A stretch of DNA of 64,000 nucleotides from the IMG/VR virus record IMGVR_UViG_3300012931_000018, positions 23,946 through 87,945 of that record. One strand, given 5' to 3'. A program made the translations under genes and the position numbers. Below, piece after piece: positions 36,701 through 47,410 of this stretch. The notes under the pieces are model-generated. The model did no database searches, had not been told where the DNA came from, and saw only the letters and a list, made by a program, of their open reading frames with translations. The stretch is from a virus. The number at the start of each line of letters is the position of its first letter. Position 1 is the stretch's first letter.

Positions 36701-37205
36701 AGAAGAATGGTTGGTTGTTTCAAGGAAAGCTAAAAGTCAATTAGATGCTATTTGGTTGGCAGTTGAAAATGCAGCAATTAGAGCTATGACAAATATTATA
36801 CAATCTCAAATTACAGAAATGTTTACTAAATTATTATTTAAGATAGCTTCATTTTTAGGTAGTGGTGGAACAAGTAGTTTTAGTGAAGCAGTAATGGGGA
36901 ATTTTGATTTATCTACTGTTAGTAGTATTGCAGATACTGGTGGAATAGTTAAAAGAGGTGGATGGATAAATGTAAAACCACAAGAGGTTGTTGTATCCGG
37001 TGAAGTTGTAAGAGGAACTAAAGATAAGTATCAATCAGCATTAGGTGCTGATTCTAAATCAATGAATCAAACAGTTGAAAATAATAATACATTTTTGCTT
37101 GTTAATCCTATGGTTGATGATCAAAAATATTGGGAATCTGTTATGGAAAATCAACTTAATCCAATACAAGAAAAACTTGATAAAAGATTTGGACGGAAAA
37201 CATAA
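33708..37205 (+). CDS. Tape measure protein
   Basis: 1165 residues. Residues ~50-350 carry the TP901-type tape measure pattern (FADFEQAMANTFSVLGATKS, then AREFGTTSVFQAKEVGNAMY, then SLEQTTAALGELYDAGLDAS). Hydrophobic helices lie at ~380-450, long coiled coils at 470-1000. It fixes tail length (roughly 0.15 nm per residue in known phages) and may help DNA passage. It overlaps the chaperone gene by 8 bases and the next start by 1. Confidence 0.9.
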   Translation: MVDDKNFIEELWIKLRADILEFHNGMIKASADLKAFTAKVGASHAEMQKFGKGVGVVSTALAVMGGYAAKTFADFEQAMANTFSVLGATKSEMEKMTTVAREFGTTSVFQAKEVGNAMYFLASAGYNAKQTVDALKGTLMLAASTQADLSDATKIVVNTLNAFGMQANEAERVSNAFAASIAYSQAEIDKIGESMKFVAPIASQLGISLEQTTAALGELYDAGLDASQTGTNLRQAFLKLLNPTKEAKEALSKLGLKVSDVSPQAKDLVGIIQSFEKVGAGAKDKLDELAAIFDARAVTAMAVLINKGSEALLDMEKRITGTSKASEMANIQMNTLTGSTKLFMGNLNNLLITIGEVLAPTIRKIADVFINLIKYFQSLNPAFKTLLITIPALATVFGLLISPIALLIGYLPKIIAGIGVLKVVMTGAGGAVLGWVSVIGLLIAAVGYLVSANETTSRSTDELIGKMNEYTTSAIQQKETQKQLLDSYLNLASKTKKNSEETEKQKLIFEKIKRLYPDLISATDDYRSAQSKLKTVSENVNAELANLYAQQKRLRELELTINTSKLQQQMKELKTDMEDTSLGLWQSLKSGFKDISGTNLFGNAFNTNLEITKEKFDKLAASTEGLKKLESGLELLSQGSRALSIDLAEVETKIQNIGNRSDLTKIGKKAETDILEKQKTLLESRLDTTDKFVDAYISAIEKGKQLLSIDTNIKENQIELNNLKMGLKTETPVTAETVDINALNEVEKETQKKLNEQLFEIVKNRLESELAILKLNKDKKLSIALEYADKESKLEKAQNDKDKADALIDAKETGANVIEIKKSFDAKEKSRVEVLAFNINEIRQQFRDKDVKEEWNKLSVQNVINEDELNNYKKHLQDKLSFLESMDEKWTDEYTQTVNEIKKINEMIAAPQEQKLKFNVDMSQYSIDEDQKELALENYKAYLDEKLIYEEEFSEQWYEIASERARIEKELIDMQMSDMQIYFDSFAEVINAGIGQMSEEWLVVSRKAKSQLDAIWLAVENAAIRAMTNIIQSQITEMFTKLLFKIASFLGSGGTSSFSEAVMGNFDLSTVSSIADTGGIVKRGGWINVKPQEVVVSGEVVRGTKDKYQSALGADSKSMNQTVENNNTFLLVNPMVDDQKYWESVMENQLNPIQEKLDKRFGRKT

Positions 37206-40200
37206 TGAAAACTGTATCAACTACATTATTAAATAATTTTAATAAAAGTGAAGTTAGGATTATCGATAAAGTTTATATTTATCAGCAATTTAATAATCCT
37301 ATATTAACAGCATCTACTAATATTATAACATTAAATGGAGATGCTTCATTTTTATTATCTGATGATTCAATAGTTTTTCCGTTAAAATCATTAACTGATG
37401 AATATATTATTGAGTCGGTAATATATGATGAAGAAACAGATATAACTGAAATAGTTATTACTGACATTACATTAGATAGTACATATATTGGCAATTATTT
37501 AGCTAAGGTTGTAAATATAACAGAGAAATTGACAAAAAAATCAGTTGATAGTGTTAAGCAAACTATTGAAGGAAAATATTTTAATGAATTTGATTCAGGA
37601 AGTATGACTGCTGTTGTTAGTAATGATGCTGGATATTTTAGAAATAAAAATAAAACAGGTTTATTAGATGGTGATTATACTTTTTGGATAAAATATATTA
37701 TGAAGTTTCAAGGGTATGATGATGAATTTATATATTTTGCAGGGATAATTGAAATATCTGATTGTGAACCGGATTTATATAATAAAACTGTTTCTATTAT
37801 TGCTTATGGTCATAGTTATGAATTAGAAAGATATCCGGCTTTTTATTTAAGTGATGACGAAAATACAATATTGCCTAAGATAAATGGAATAAAAATTATT
37901 GGTTATACTCCATCTGATGATTCTGAAGAAGGTATTAAAGAGATATCATTCAAACCTTTTGGAACTTCTGATTTTGGTAATATCACTGTTGATTCAATTA
38001 ATGCTAATGGAACTAAAACTATTAGAATTCTTGAATTCAAATATCCAAATTTATTTAAATGGGATAATGGCAGTTGGGTTGCAATAACTACATTACCAAC
38101 TGATGGTATTCAAAAATTAACAGGTAAAGATGGTTCAAGTGCACAAGTTATTGTAGGTGATGGAGATGAACTATATGATTTTCCTTTGAAAGATACTGAA
38201 ATGTGGGTGATTGATAATAATATTCCTAATTGGGTATTAGATAATATTTATAAATCTGAAAGTGAGGATAATACACTTTCACAGGGCAAACCTACTATAA
38301 CATTTGATAATGGTACTGAAGAAATGTTGAGAATATATTTTCAATATATATTAAGAAAAGTTTCCAGTACTTATACTGATATTACACAAGATATAAATGA
38401 TCAAATAGAAAATGAAACAATTTTCAGTAGTGCTGCTGATGAATTGATAATAGTTTCCCCTAATAGATTTTGGGGAATAGATTTTAAATTTAATACCTTA
38501 TTATCTACTGTTGCTGAATTTACTATTCATTATAGTATAGGTGGACAATTATGGAGTGCTGATTTTAGTTCATTAATAACTGATGAGACTTTAGGATTTA
38601 CTAATCACGGTAAAATAAAATGGAATGAAGCTGGCAATTGGTCATCTAATAATATAACTATTGACACCAGTACAAATTATTCTGGATATATGATTAAAAT
38701 AGTAATTACAAGTATAACTGGAACATCAATCGCAAATTCTATAAAAAGAATATTAAGAGCACAAGGTGAAAATGGTGACTTCATAGATTTTGAAGCTGAT
38801 ATAAATCAAATGAATATTTCAGATACTACTGATGATGTAATTATTAAAAAAGATGATAATGGTGATTGGAAATATGCTGTTTGGTATTATTCAGCAACAC
38901 CAAATAAAATGCTTACAAAATTTAAAGAGATTGCTAAGTATGATGATGAAGATGTTATAAATGATAGTATGGAATATAATTTATCAGAACCTACTTTTAA
39001 TATATACGGAAGACAACCAAGATATTCTTTGTATGAATATCCAACAGCATTTTATATAGATTTTATTAATGGATATATTTATATTGCAAATAAATTAGAA
39101 ATTTATAGAAATAAAATGGATGGTACTGATTCATGGGTAAAATTATTTGATCTAAATGGAACAGGTCTTCAAGATACAATAACACAATATATGCATATTT
39201 TTAGTATAGATATATATGGTGATAATGTTCATGTATTAGTTAGTAATGGTTTATTCAGAAATGGGATGACTATATATAAATTTACATATAATATAGTCAC
39301 AAGTATTATAACTGATGATGGATATAATACGAAGCAATATAATGGAGAAGTAACATCGAGATATGGTCAATCTATTTTAGAAGGCATAAATAAAAATAGA
39401 TATATTGGGTGGTTTTCTACAAGAACTCCGGCTGGTGAAAATCTTTGTATTGCTTATCCTCAATTAAATGAATGTGATGAATGGACAAGAACAGTGGCAA
39501 TGTATCCAACGAGTGATGAGAAAACAAATACTGTTGGATATCCAGAATATTATTTTGATAATACAGCAGATCCACAAACTTTATTATTTAATTCTAAAAT
39601 GGGTTTTTACGCTGTTCAAAATAATACATCACAAACTGGAGTATATCCTGATATTTATAATTTGACAATTAGATTTGGTCAAAAAGGAATAATTGCCAAA
39701 AGAACAATATCTGATGTTATATATAATTATATGTTTACTAAAACAGAATTTGCTGGTGAAGAAGTGTATTGGCAATTTTTATGTTTAGAAGATGTTTTAA
39801 AATTTATGAATTCTAATGTATTTACTTTTATAAGGCACATAGCTGGTCATATACCAATATCAATGGCAGGAAGTTTAGAAACAATTTCATATTGGTCGTG
39901 GACAGAATGGAAAGATTTTGATGGTGATGTAAAGTCATATTCTTATATAAGTAAAATAGATGGTTTGATGGATTGGAAATATATAGCATCATTAGATAGC
40001 AGTCAAGTTCAAGTTGGGTTTAATATGGCTGATTCTATTAATGAAGGAACACAAGTTATTGATTTTATTACAACTAATAATTATTATACAGTATTTGGTC
40101 ATAATAAAAAATTAAAAAATGTTCTTATTAATTTATCAATTGAAGATGATACAAAATTATTTGAAATATATTATTGGGATGGAGCACAATGGAAAAGGAA

Positions 40201-41461
40201 TGATAATTTTTTAAGAACAAGAGGAATTTATATGAATAGAAGTTATTATTGTATAGATATTCCTCATGATTGGGTTTGGCATTCTGAATATGGATATGCT
40301 TTTGCAATAAAATTAGTAAGTGGAAATGCATATATTAATTTATTAGCTAATGGATGTATGCCGATTGAAAAAGTTATTTGGGAAAGCCAAAACGAAATTG
40401 GTAATGAAATGCAAATGGTTACAAATATGGAACTTGATTCCACTAATAATGTGCTAATAGGTTCTATATTTAATCGTCAATCAGATCATGCTTATCCATT
40501 TCAATGGTCTTTATTTACATTAAAATTATCAGATACCGAAATATTGCCAGATGACCTGCTTTATAGTCCTGATGGAATGATGAAGATAATAAGAACGGGA
40601 GAAAATTTTACATTTGAAGGAACATTTTCATATAAAAATTTCATATTTAATATAGATGATTCAAAAATGTATGCTGCTGCTGAAAATTTAAGATACAAAG
40701 ATGTACCAGGCTTTATTTTAGAAATAATATATTCAGAAGCAGGAACCATTGTTAATAAATGTGGTGCTCCATCGGATATTGATTATGGTTTCTTGAATAA
40801 TTTATTTTATTATGATAGCAAACTATTTGGAATAACAAAAGGTTCCGATTATTTACTTTGGGAATATGCTAAAGATTTTGAACCAAGAATTGAATTAGTA
40901 AAATATAATGAAAATGATACATTGAGAACGGTATTAGGTGATTTTGCCTCTATCATGAATATGCATTATATTATTCATTCAGAAAGAATAATTAGATTTA
41001 TAAAAAGAAATACTTATAATACATCTACAAATTTAGAATTCGATAAACATATTTCTAAAGGGCAAATTATTAAAATGAAGTATTGGAGTAATAAATATGA
41101 TTCTGTTATAGTTAATTGGTCAAATGAATTAAATGATAAAAGCGGAAATAAAAAATTTGGTTATACGGGTTGGAACAGAAAAAAGTTTACATTATCAAAT
41201 GATTTAGTTCAAAATAAATATACAGCAAAAGCCATTGCTGAAGTATTATATAATTATTTGAATACAAATAAATTGAATGGTGAAGGAATTAAAATATTGT
41301 GTATGCCTTGGTTAGAAATAATGGATGCAGTTTATTTAATTATTCCAACAGGTATATTAGAAACAGATATTGAGATATTATATGAAATAATATCTATTGA
41401 ATTAAAAAGCGATAAAAGTATAGTGCTGGAACTTTTAGAAATTGAAACTGAAATTGAATAA
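37205..41461 (+). CDS. Large tail-tip/baseplate hub protein
   Basis: 1418 residues, beta-rich. The first ~230 residues resemble the start of phage tail-tip proteins (MTAVVSNDAGYFRNKNKTG, then YFAGIIEISDCEPDLYNKTVSI), as in hub or distal tail modules. The C-terminal region (~1330-1418) again looks like a tail-hub segment (YTAKAIAEVLYNYLNTNK). The middle is not assigned and may include carbohydrate-binding beta domains. Position right after the tape measure supports tail-tip identity. Confidence 0.7.
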   Translation: MKTVSTTLLNNFNKSEVRIIDKVYIYQQFNNPILTASTNIITLNGDASFLLSDDSIVFPLKSLTDEYIIESVIYDEETDITEIVITDITLDSTYIGNYLAKVVNITEKLTKKSVDSVKQTIEGKYFNEFDSGSMTAVVSNDAGYFRNKNKTGLLDGDYTFWIKYIMKFQGYDDEFIYFAGIIEISDCEPDLYNKTVSIIAYGHSYELERYPAFYLSDDENTILPKINGIKIIGYTPSDDSEEGIKEISFKPFGTSDFGNITVDSINANGTKTIRILEFKYPNLFKWDNGSWVAITTLPTDGIQKLTGKDGSSAQVIVGDGDELYDFPLKDTEMWVIDNNIPNWVLDNIYKSESEDNTLSQGKPTITFDNGTEEMLRIYFQYILRKVSSTYTDITQDINDQIENETIFSSAADELIIVSPNRFWGIDFKFNTLLSTVAEFTIHYSIGGQLWSADFSSLITDETLGFTNHGKIKWNEAGNWSSNNITIDTSTNYSGYMIKIVITSITGTSIANSIKRILRAQGENGDFIDFEADINQMNISDTTDDVIIKKDDNGDWKYAVWYYSATPNKMLTKFKEIAKYDDEDVINDSMEYNLSEPTFNIYGRQPRYSLYEYPTAFYIDFINGYIYIANKLEIYRNKMDGTDSWVKLFDLNGTGLQDTITQYMHIFSIDIYGDNVHVLVSNGLFRNGMTIYKFTYNIVTSIITDDGYNTKQYNGEVTSRYGQSILEGINKNRYIGWFSTRTPAGENLCIAYPQLNECDEWTRTVAMYPTSDEKTNTVGYPEYYFDNTADPQTLLFNSKMGFYAVQNNTSQTGVYPDIYNLTIRFGQKGIIAKRTISDVIYNYMFTKTEFAGEEVYWQFLCLEDVLKFMNSNVFTFIRHIAGHIPISMAGSLETISYWSWTEWKDFDGDVKSYSYISKIDGLMDWKYIASLDSSQVQVGFNMADSINEGTQVIDFITTNNYYTVFGHNKKLKNVLINLSIEDDTKLFEIYYWDGAQWKRNDNFLRTRGIYMNRSYYCIDIPHDWVWHSEYGYAFAIKLVSGNAYINLLANGCMPIEKVIWESQNEIGNEMQMVTNMELDSTNNVLIGSIFNRQSDHAYPFQWSLFTLKLSDTEILPDDLLYSPDGMMKIIRTGENFTFEGTFSYKNFIFNIDDSKMYAAAENLRYKDVPGFILEIIYSEAGTIVNKCGAPSDIDYGFLNNLFYYDSKLFGITKGSDYLLWEYAKDFEPRIELVKYNENDTLRTVLGDFASIMNMHYIIHSERIIRFIKRNTYNTSTNLEFDKHISKGQIIKMKYWSNKYDSVIVNWSNELNDKSGNKKFGYTGWNRKKFTLSNDLVQNKYTAKAIAEVLYNYLNTNKLNGEGIKILCMPWLEIMDAVYLIIPTGILETDIEILYEIISIELKSDKSIVLELLEIETEIE

Positions 41462-41478
41462 AAAGATAGGTAAATAAA

Positions 41479-42750
41479 ATGTCACACCCATGGTCAAATT
41501 TAGTTGTCGGTGGTATAGGCAGTCCAAGATTTTTAGTATTAAACGATAATCTTTGTACAAATTCAAGATTTATTAGCAATACTACTGGATGGTTGTCATC
41601 TGATGCATCATTAATATTCAGTAGAGTTGCTGATGTTGATTCTTATTCCGATTATTGTGGAAGAATGTTTTGGACTCATTCTATAAAAGAATATGTTTAC
41701 TTTAATGTTGGTGATGTAGGCAGTTTTAATAATAAAACAAAAGTTCTTGTTAATTTAAGAATAAAAGAAAAATTTTATGAAGCAACAAATAGTTCAAGAC
41801 CTATTAAAATAGGATTATTTTATGGTGGTATAGAATTATCATCAAGAGAAATTTTAATAGATGGAAGAATGAAAAATATTTCCATATTATTTGAAGGATT
41901 TACTTATGATGATAATTTAATATCTGATACAGATTTACATCTTAGAATATTTACTGGAATAGATTTTGTTACTGTTGGTGATATAAGATTTGATAATGTT
42001 ACTATTGCATTAGTAAAAGAAGATTATCAATTCGATTTGCCGCAAGATATATATATAGATAATGAAAAAGAAGTAACAGGAAGTCATGAATTATATGATG
42101 GAAAAAATGTAGAATATAATAAAGAATGGAGACCTACATTTTATGCTGTATGGGATTTATTTACAAAAGCAAAGGAAACAAATCGTCAAAGAATAGCAGA
42201 AGCGAGTAGAGTATTTGTAATACCACATATAGATTTTTTATGGGGATTTTTTGCAAAGTGGAATGATACGTTTTCAGTTAGATATTTTAATAAAAGATTC
42301 CTTGGTCATTATTCAGAAATAACTCTTATTGGTGATGAACTATTAAAAAGCACAATACACCCGATTGTTTCTGAATATGTACCAGCACCAACTACATATA
42401 CAATTACAATAAGTTCTAATTATGATAGTAAAAAAGGTTCACTGGTTTATATGTCACCAGAAGATTATGAAGGATTTAGTGATGGTTTGACATCATTTTC
42501 AAGAACATATGAAACCGGAACTGATATTACTGTTCTTGCACAAAATTCAATTATTATAGATGGAGTATCTGTTGCATTTCAAGATTGGTATGATGTTGAT
42601 ACAGCAACCGTATTAACAACTGAACTTATGTATGAATTAGAAATTTCCGCTGATAGAAATATTCAAGTTCGTTATGCTGCTACCAGCAGTGAGACTTCTG
42701 ATGGATATGGAACTGATTATGGCGGAACTGGTTATGGTGATATATTATAA
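41479..42750 (+). CDS. Probable tail-tip or fibre protein
   Basis: 423 residues, beta-rich, no signal peptide. N-terminal part (~20-190) looks like a carbohydrate-binding jelly-roll. The C-terminal end is Gly/Tyr-rich (DGYGTDYGGTGYGD), a common virion protein end. Likely a minor tail protein. Function inferred from position only. Confidence 0.55.
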   Translation: MSHPWSNLVVGGIGSPRFLVLNDNLCTNSRFISNTTGWLSSDASLIFSRVADVDSYSDYCGRMFWTHSIKEYVYFNVGDVGSFNNKTKVLVNLRIKEKFYEATNSSRPIKIGLFYGGIELSSREILIDGRMKNISILFEGFTYDDNLISDTDLHLRIFTGIDFVTVGDIRFDNVTIALVKEDYQFDLPQDIYIDNEKEVTGSHELYDGKNVEYNKEWRPTFYAVWDLFTKAKETNRQRIAEASRVFVIPHIDFLWGFFAKWNDTFSVRYFNKRFLGHYSEITLIGDELLKSTIHPIVSEYVPAPTTYTITISSNYDSKKGSLVYMSPEDYEGFSDGLTSFSRTYETGTDITVLAQNSIIIDGVSVAFQDWYDVDTATVLTTELMYELEISADRNIQVRYAATSSETSDGYGTDYGGTGYGDIL

Positions 42751-42784
42751 AAACTAATTAATAAAAAATAATTTGAGGCATAGT

Positions 42785-43771
42785 ATGAAAAAATTAATTG
42801 TATTATTCTTATTTATAATTATGATGTTTGGAGAATTGTTTGCTCAAACAACAACTCCACCATCAGCATATACTACATATTATAGATTAAGAATGTGGTC
42901 ACAAGGTGCAAGAGCAAGTGCAGATAGTCTTAATCAAAATTGGAGAGACCTTGATAATATTATTTATAATGGGCAAGTCTGGCTTGACCCAAGATATTTT
43001 GATTGGAAAGATACTAATCATGATACGGTAACAATTGCTAATACTACATTTGGAACAATAGGATTTGCGGCAGGTGAAAATTTCTATCTACCTTATCACA
43101 ATTCTCCATATAGTGAACTTGGTGGTGGTGCTATTGGATATTCAACTGGTGGTTGGATGGTTATGAATAATACTTCTGGTGTTCGAATAGATACATTTAT
43201 GACTCTTTATCAATATCGAGTATATAAGGCAGCATCTGAAGTATATAGTGGTGCTAAAACATATAATGGAATAGTAACTTTTAATAACACAGTTACAGTA
43301 ACTGGAACATCTACATTAGGTAATACTACTGTTAATGGATTATTTTCCACATATGATGTGGCGGCATTTTTATATGGAACTGGTTTATCATATGCACCTG
43401 ATTTAACACAAAATGTATATTATAAATTAAATCCTGTTGCAACGGCTCAATATTATTTTGGTTCAACAGTCACAGCAGATACTATAACTGTTACAATTGC
43501 TGGAAATTATTATATCTCTGCAAGTTTTAGTTTATCTGGAACAAGCGGTGATGCTTGTACAATATCCGTATTTGTTAATGGAGTTGAAAAGCACAATTCT
43601 ATTAAAACTATGACTGGAAATATAGATATTATTTCCGTAAACAGTTATGTTGGCTTAGCTATTGATGATGATGTTTCATTTAGGGTCAAAAATACTACAA
43701 ATGGAAATGATTTTACATTTTCAAATGTTAATATTTATTTAAGAAGAAATGGAATGAGAAGTGGATTATAA
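42785..43771 (+). CDS. Signal-peptide protein with fibre-like domains
   Basis: 328 residues from ATG 42785 (TTGAGG is the SD). Signal peptide MKKLIVLFLFIIMMFGELFA, cut before Q. Middle: collagen-less beta repeats (NGIVTFNNTVTVTGTSTLGN) as in phage fibre shafts. End (residues ~215-328): a C1q/TNF-like jelly-roll pattern (YYFGSTVTADTITVTIAGNY, then FRVKNTTNGNDFTFSNVNIYL). It looks like a tail fibre that is predicted to be exported, hence unusual. Confidence 0.65.
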   Translation: MKKLIVLFLFIIMMFGELFAQTTTPPSAYTTYYRLRMWSQGARASADSLNQNWRDLDNIIYNGQVWLDPRYFDWKDTNHDTVTIANTTFGTIGFAAGENFYLPYHNSPYSELGGGAIGYSTGGWMVMNNTSGVRIDTFMTLYQYRVYKAASEVYSGAKTYNGIVTFNNTVTVTGTSTLGNTTVNGLFSTYDVAAFLYGTGLSYAPDLTQNVYYKLNPVATAQYYFGSTVTADTITVTIAGNYYISASFSLSGTSGDACTISVFVNGVEKHNSIKTMTGNIDIISVNSYVGLAIDDDVSFRVKNTTNGNDFTFSNVNIYLRRNGMRSGL

Positions 43772-43787
43772 TTAAAATGAGGTTATT

Positions 43788-46700
43788 ATGAAAAAAATAT
43801 TAATTCAAATATTATTATTTGTATTATTAATACAAACAAATTTATTTTCACAATTTGCTGGTGGAGCAGGAACATCAGTTAGTCCATATCAAATTTCAAC
43901 AGTTACTCATCTTAATAATGTTCGCAATTATTTATCAAGTTATTTTATATTGGTAAATAATATAGATGTAAGTAGTGCTGAATTTACTCCAATCGGAACT
44001 GAAGCTGCTCCATTTACTGGTTCATTAAATGGTAATAGTTTCACAATAAAAAATGCAATATTTATAAATTATTATAATCTTAATAATGCATATTATGGTT
44101 TATTTTCATTAACAAGTGGAGCAACAATAACTAATCTTTGCCTTGAAAGTTGTACTATATATCCAATAAGTGGTTATGATCCAATTAATCCAAATAAATC
44201 TCATTATAATAATGTATATGCTGGAATGCTTGCAGGGAAATCTACAAATACTACAATAACTAATATAAATATTAAAAATCAGTATTCATTAGTTGCCGAT
44301 GAAGTTGGTAGTGGTGTAGAATATAATTATCATGGTGGATTAATAGGTCAACTTAATAGTGGAACTGTTACATCCTGCAGTGTTTGGGGTGGATTGATAA
44401 AAAATAATTCTTATACAAATTCATCTTGTGCTTTAGTTATATATACAGGTGGATTAATAGGATATTCATTAGGTACTCATACAAAATGTAATGCTGTTGT
44501 AGGGATGTATGTTTCTTATTGGGCTAATTCAGGTTCATCAGGGATATATAATCAATTTTTTGGTGGTTGTTTTGGTTTATTAAATGGTAGTGCTACAAAT
44601 TGTTATGCTATAACAAATATAACATATTGGTATCCAAATGGTACTGTTGGTGCATATAAAGGTTATCCGGCTGGATTTGTAGGAACAGGAACAGGAACTG
44701 TTTCAAAATGTTATTCAAGAATGAGATTTGGAACTGTTTATAATAAAACATATACAATAGCATGTTATTTTAATAGTTCATTATTTACAGGAAGTACATC
44801 TAATTGTATTGCCACGGATGATTATTATTCTACATTTACAATTAAAGGAATGTATGATTCTTATACTGAAAATGCAGATACGATAAGCATGAAAGATCAA
44901 ATATTATATACATCAAAAGGATTTGATTTTATAAATACATGGTCTATAAATGGTGCAAAAAATTATGGTTATCCTTATTTAATTAGTACATATACTGAAT
45001 CAACAACACCATTACCGCCAGTACCAACAATTTATTATCCAACTAATGGTCAAACTAATGTTAGTGTTTCAAGTACACAATTAATTTGGTCTGTTTCATC
45101 ACTTGCTACAAGTTATTATTATGAAATAATAGATGCTTTAGATAATATAGTTACATCAGGATATACTACAACAGCATCAAAGACATTAAATAATGTTCTT
45201 GATTATTCTACTACATACCAATTTAGAGTTGCAAATGTAAATGCAGCAGGTTCTACATTTTCTGGTTATAATTCATTTACAACAGAGCAATTTACAGGAA
45301 CATTAGTAGCACCAATTCTTACATATCCAACCGCAGATACAACAGGTTTTGTTTTACCATATTCATTTAGATGGAATAGTGTTTCTGGTGCAGCAAAGTA
45401 TGATTATGAACTTTGGAAATCAGATGGTGCACTTATGATTGATTCTACTCAAGGCATAATTAATACTTATTTATCTCAATCAGGAACTCTTGAAAATGGA
45501 AATAGATATAGATGGCGTGTTAGAGCAACGAATGGTTCTAATTCAAGTCTTTGGTCTGAAAGATATTTTACAGCATCATTAACATTGCCGAGTGCTGTTA
45601 CTCTTGTATATCCTACTGCTAATGATACAGGTATTACAATAAATAGTGAATATCTTATGTGGAATAAAGTTCCTGGTGCAAGTAAATATTATATTGATGC
45701 ATTAGATTCACTAACTGGTTCAAGTATATATCAAGCATGGGTAAATTCACCGGATACTACATTTATAATTTCAAGCGATAGTGGATTTATTGCACATAAT
45801 TGGTATAGATGGCGGGTAAAAGCAAATAATAGTTTAGGTGATGGAACTTATAGTAATTATAGAAAATTTAAAACTGGTGTAATATATAATGGTGAAGGAA
45901 CCAATCCAAATTTACCTTCGTTATTAACCGCTAATTGTTTAGGTGGATATGGTGGAATATTAACTGAAGAAAAAAGAGACACATTGACATGGAATTGGTG
46001 TAGATTTATGACAAATGGTGAGTATGTAAAAGAATTTGGTTTTAATAGAAGCTCTACTAATAATTCACAAGACACAATATATATACCTATTAATGTTACA
46101 TCGTCACCAAAAGATGTTTCCAAACTTCCAAGTTGGCGGTCTCAATTTATATATGACAACAGTAATTCAACTTTTATGACAGATAGTACACAATGGTTTA
46201 ATGATGGTGGAATGTGGATTTATAATGATATAGGAAATGATAATACACTCGGTGCTCAAATAAATAATCAAGTAAGTGGTAATACACTTCAAATAGATTC
46301 TGTAAATTTCATTAGCACCTGGTTAGCTCAATATCCAAGTTATTATTATAGACCCCATGTTATTTGGGTTAGCAATGGTGTAGCAACATTATATACAGCA
46401 CCATTTGCACAATATTTAACATATTACGGTGATAATTTTAGTAAGCCAATGAAAATTAATGATTCTTTATTCATACCACAAGTGTGCTATCAAACAAGCG
46501 GAGCACAAAATGGAAGTACATATACATATACATTTACTGATTATATAATTTGCTGGAATAAAAACACAAATGTTTGGAAGAGATTCAATACAATTAATAC
46601 AGATTCTACTCAATTATCATCTTGGCCAAATGTCAAAATGGATAAAATAGGTGGATTATTTCAATTAGATACCATTATATATTTCTATACAATGTATCAA

Positions 46701-47408
46701 GATCAAACTCCCACATATCCTTTAGATAGAATAAAAATTTGGGCAATGACTACTACTGGTGTTAATAAGTTATTTTCATCAGCAGATTTGACTGCACTTG
46801 ATACAATTACTGATTATAATATGGTATGGAATTCCGACATAGAATTTGCAGGTACAGCAGATACTAATTTATCAGTTGTAGTAAATTATTGGACTAATAC
46901 GGTAGATTGTGAATGGTATTTTCAAGTTTATAATCGAGTTAATAATTATTGTAATGTATATAAATTTGATGGAACTGGTGTTACCAAAATAACTCATCCA
47001 AATCTTACATTAAAATTAAGCAGTGCATATTTAACTCCAGATGGCACAGATTTATTTATGATTTATCAAGATTGGACTAATAAAGGTGGTGGTAGTAATG
47101 CAATAGGATATAAGATTCATACATTAACAAATGTGGTTGATACATTTAATATACCAACATCAACAGTTGATTCTGATACAACAGGATTATTAAATTATTG
47201 TAAATGGTATAATGGGAAATTATATCTTACATCGCTAAGATCATCAGTTGGATTTATTGGCCCATCAATTATGTCAGATACATATATGAAAAAAATATTT
47301 ATATCTGATTATGAAAAAGCCGAAAGAGATTATCCTAAAGATCGTTCTATTGAAATAAAAATTAAAGGCATTAAACCAAAGTCATTAAGAAAGACAAGAC
47401 TTGAATAA
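43788..47408 (+). CDS. Very large secreted protein: GLUG repeats plus three fibronectin III domains
   Basis: 1206 residues. The signal peptide ends LFSQ. Residues ~30-390 carry GLUG-like repeats (GGLIGQLNSGTVTSC, GGLIGYSLGTHTKC, AGFVGTGTGTVSKC). Three fibronectin III-like modules follow at ~415-500, 505-605 and 607-705, each with a W-R-x-R-V or F-R-V strand. The rest (~710-1170) is an unassigned beta-rich region, perhaps a propeller. The architecture is that of a bacterial adhesin or cell-surface protein. Encoded at the end of the tail block. Confidence 0.7.
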   Translation: MKKILIQILLFVLLIQTNLFSQFAGGAGTSVSPYQISTVTHLNNVRNYLSSYFILVNNIDVSSAEFTPIGTEAAPFTGSLNGNSFTIKNAIFINYYNLNNAYYGLFSLTSGATITNLCLESCTIYPISGYDPINPNKSHYNNVYAGMLAGKSTNTTITNINIKNQYSLVADEVGSGVEYNYHGGLIGQLNSGTVTSCSVWGGLIKNNSYTNSSCALVIYTGGLIGYSLGTHTKCNAVVGMYVSYWANSGSSGIYNQFFGGCFGLLNGSATNCYAITNITYWYPNGTVGAYKGYPAGFVGTGTGTVSKCYSRMRFGTVYNKTYTIACYFNSSLFTGSTSNCIATDDYYSTFTIKGMYDSYTENADTISMKDQILYTSKGFDFINTWSINGAKNYGYPYLISTYTESTTPLPPVPTIYYPTNGQTNVSVSSTQLIWSVSSLATSYYYEIIDALDNIVTSGYTTTASKTLNNVLDYSTTYQFRVANVNAAGSTFSGYNSFTTEQFTGTLVAPILTYPTADTTGFVLPYSFRWNSVSGAAKYDYELWKSDGALMIDSTQGIINTYLSQSGTLENGNRYRWRVRATNGSNSSLWSERYFTASLTLPSAVTLVYPTANDTGITINSEYLMWNKVPGASKYYIDALDSLTGSSIYQAWVNSPDTTFIISSDSGFIAHNWYRWRVKANNSLGDGTYSNYRKFKTGVIYNGEGTNPNLPSLLTANCLGGYGGILTEEKRDTLTWNWCRFMTNGEYVKEFGFNRSSTNNSQDTIYIPINVTSSPKDVSKLPSWRSQFIYDNSNSTFMTDSTQWFNDGGMWIYNDIGNDNTLGAQINNQVSGNTLQIDSVNFISTWLAQYPSYYYRPHVIWVSNGVATLYTAPFAQYLTYYGDNFSKPMKINDSLFIPQVCYQTSGAQNGSTYTYTFTDYIICWNKNTNVWKRFNTINTDSTQLSSWPNVKMDKIGGLFQLDTIIYFYTMYQDQTPTYPLDRIKIWAMTTTGVNKLFSSADLTALDTITDYNMVWNSDIEFAGTADTNLSVVVNYWTNTVDCEWYFQVYNRVNNYCNVYKFDGTGVTKITHPNLTLKLSSAYLTPDGTDLFMIYQDWTNKGGGSNAIGYKIHTLTNVVDTFNIPTSTVDSDTTGLLNYCKWYNGKLYLTSLRSSVGFIGPSIMSDTYMKKIFISDYEKAERDYPKDRSIEIKIKGIKPKSLRKTRLE

Positions 47409-47410
47409 TA

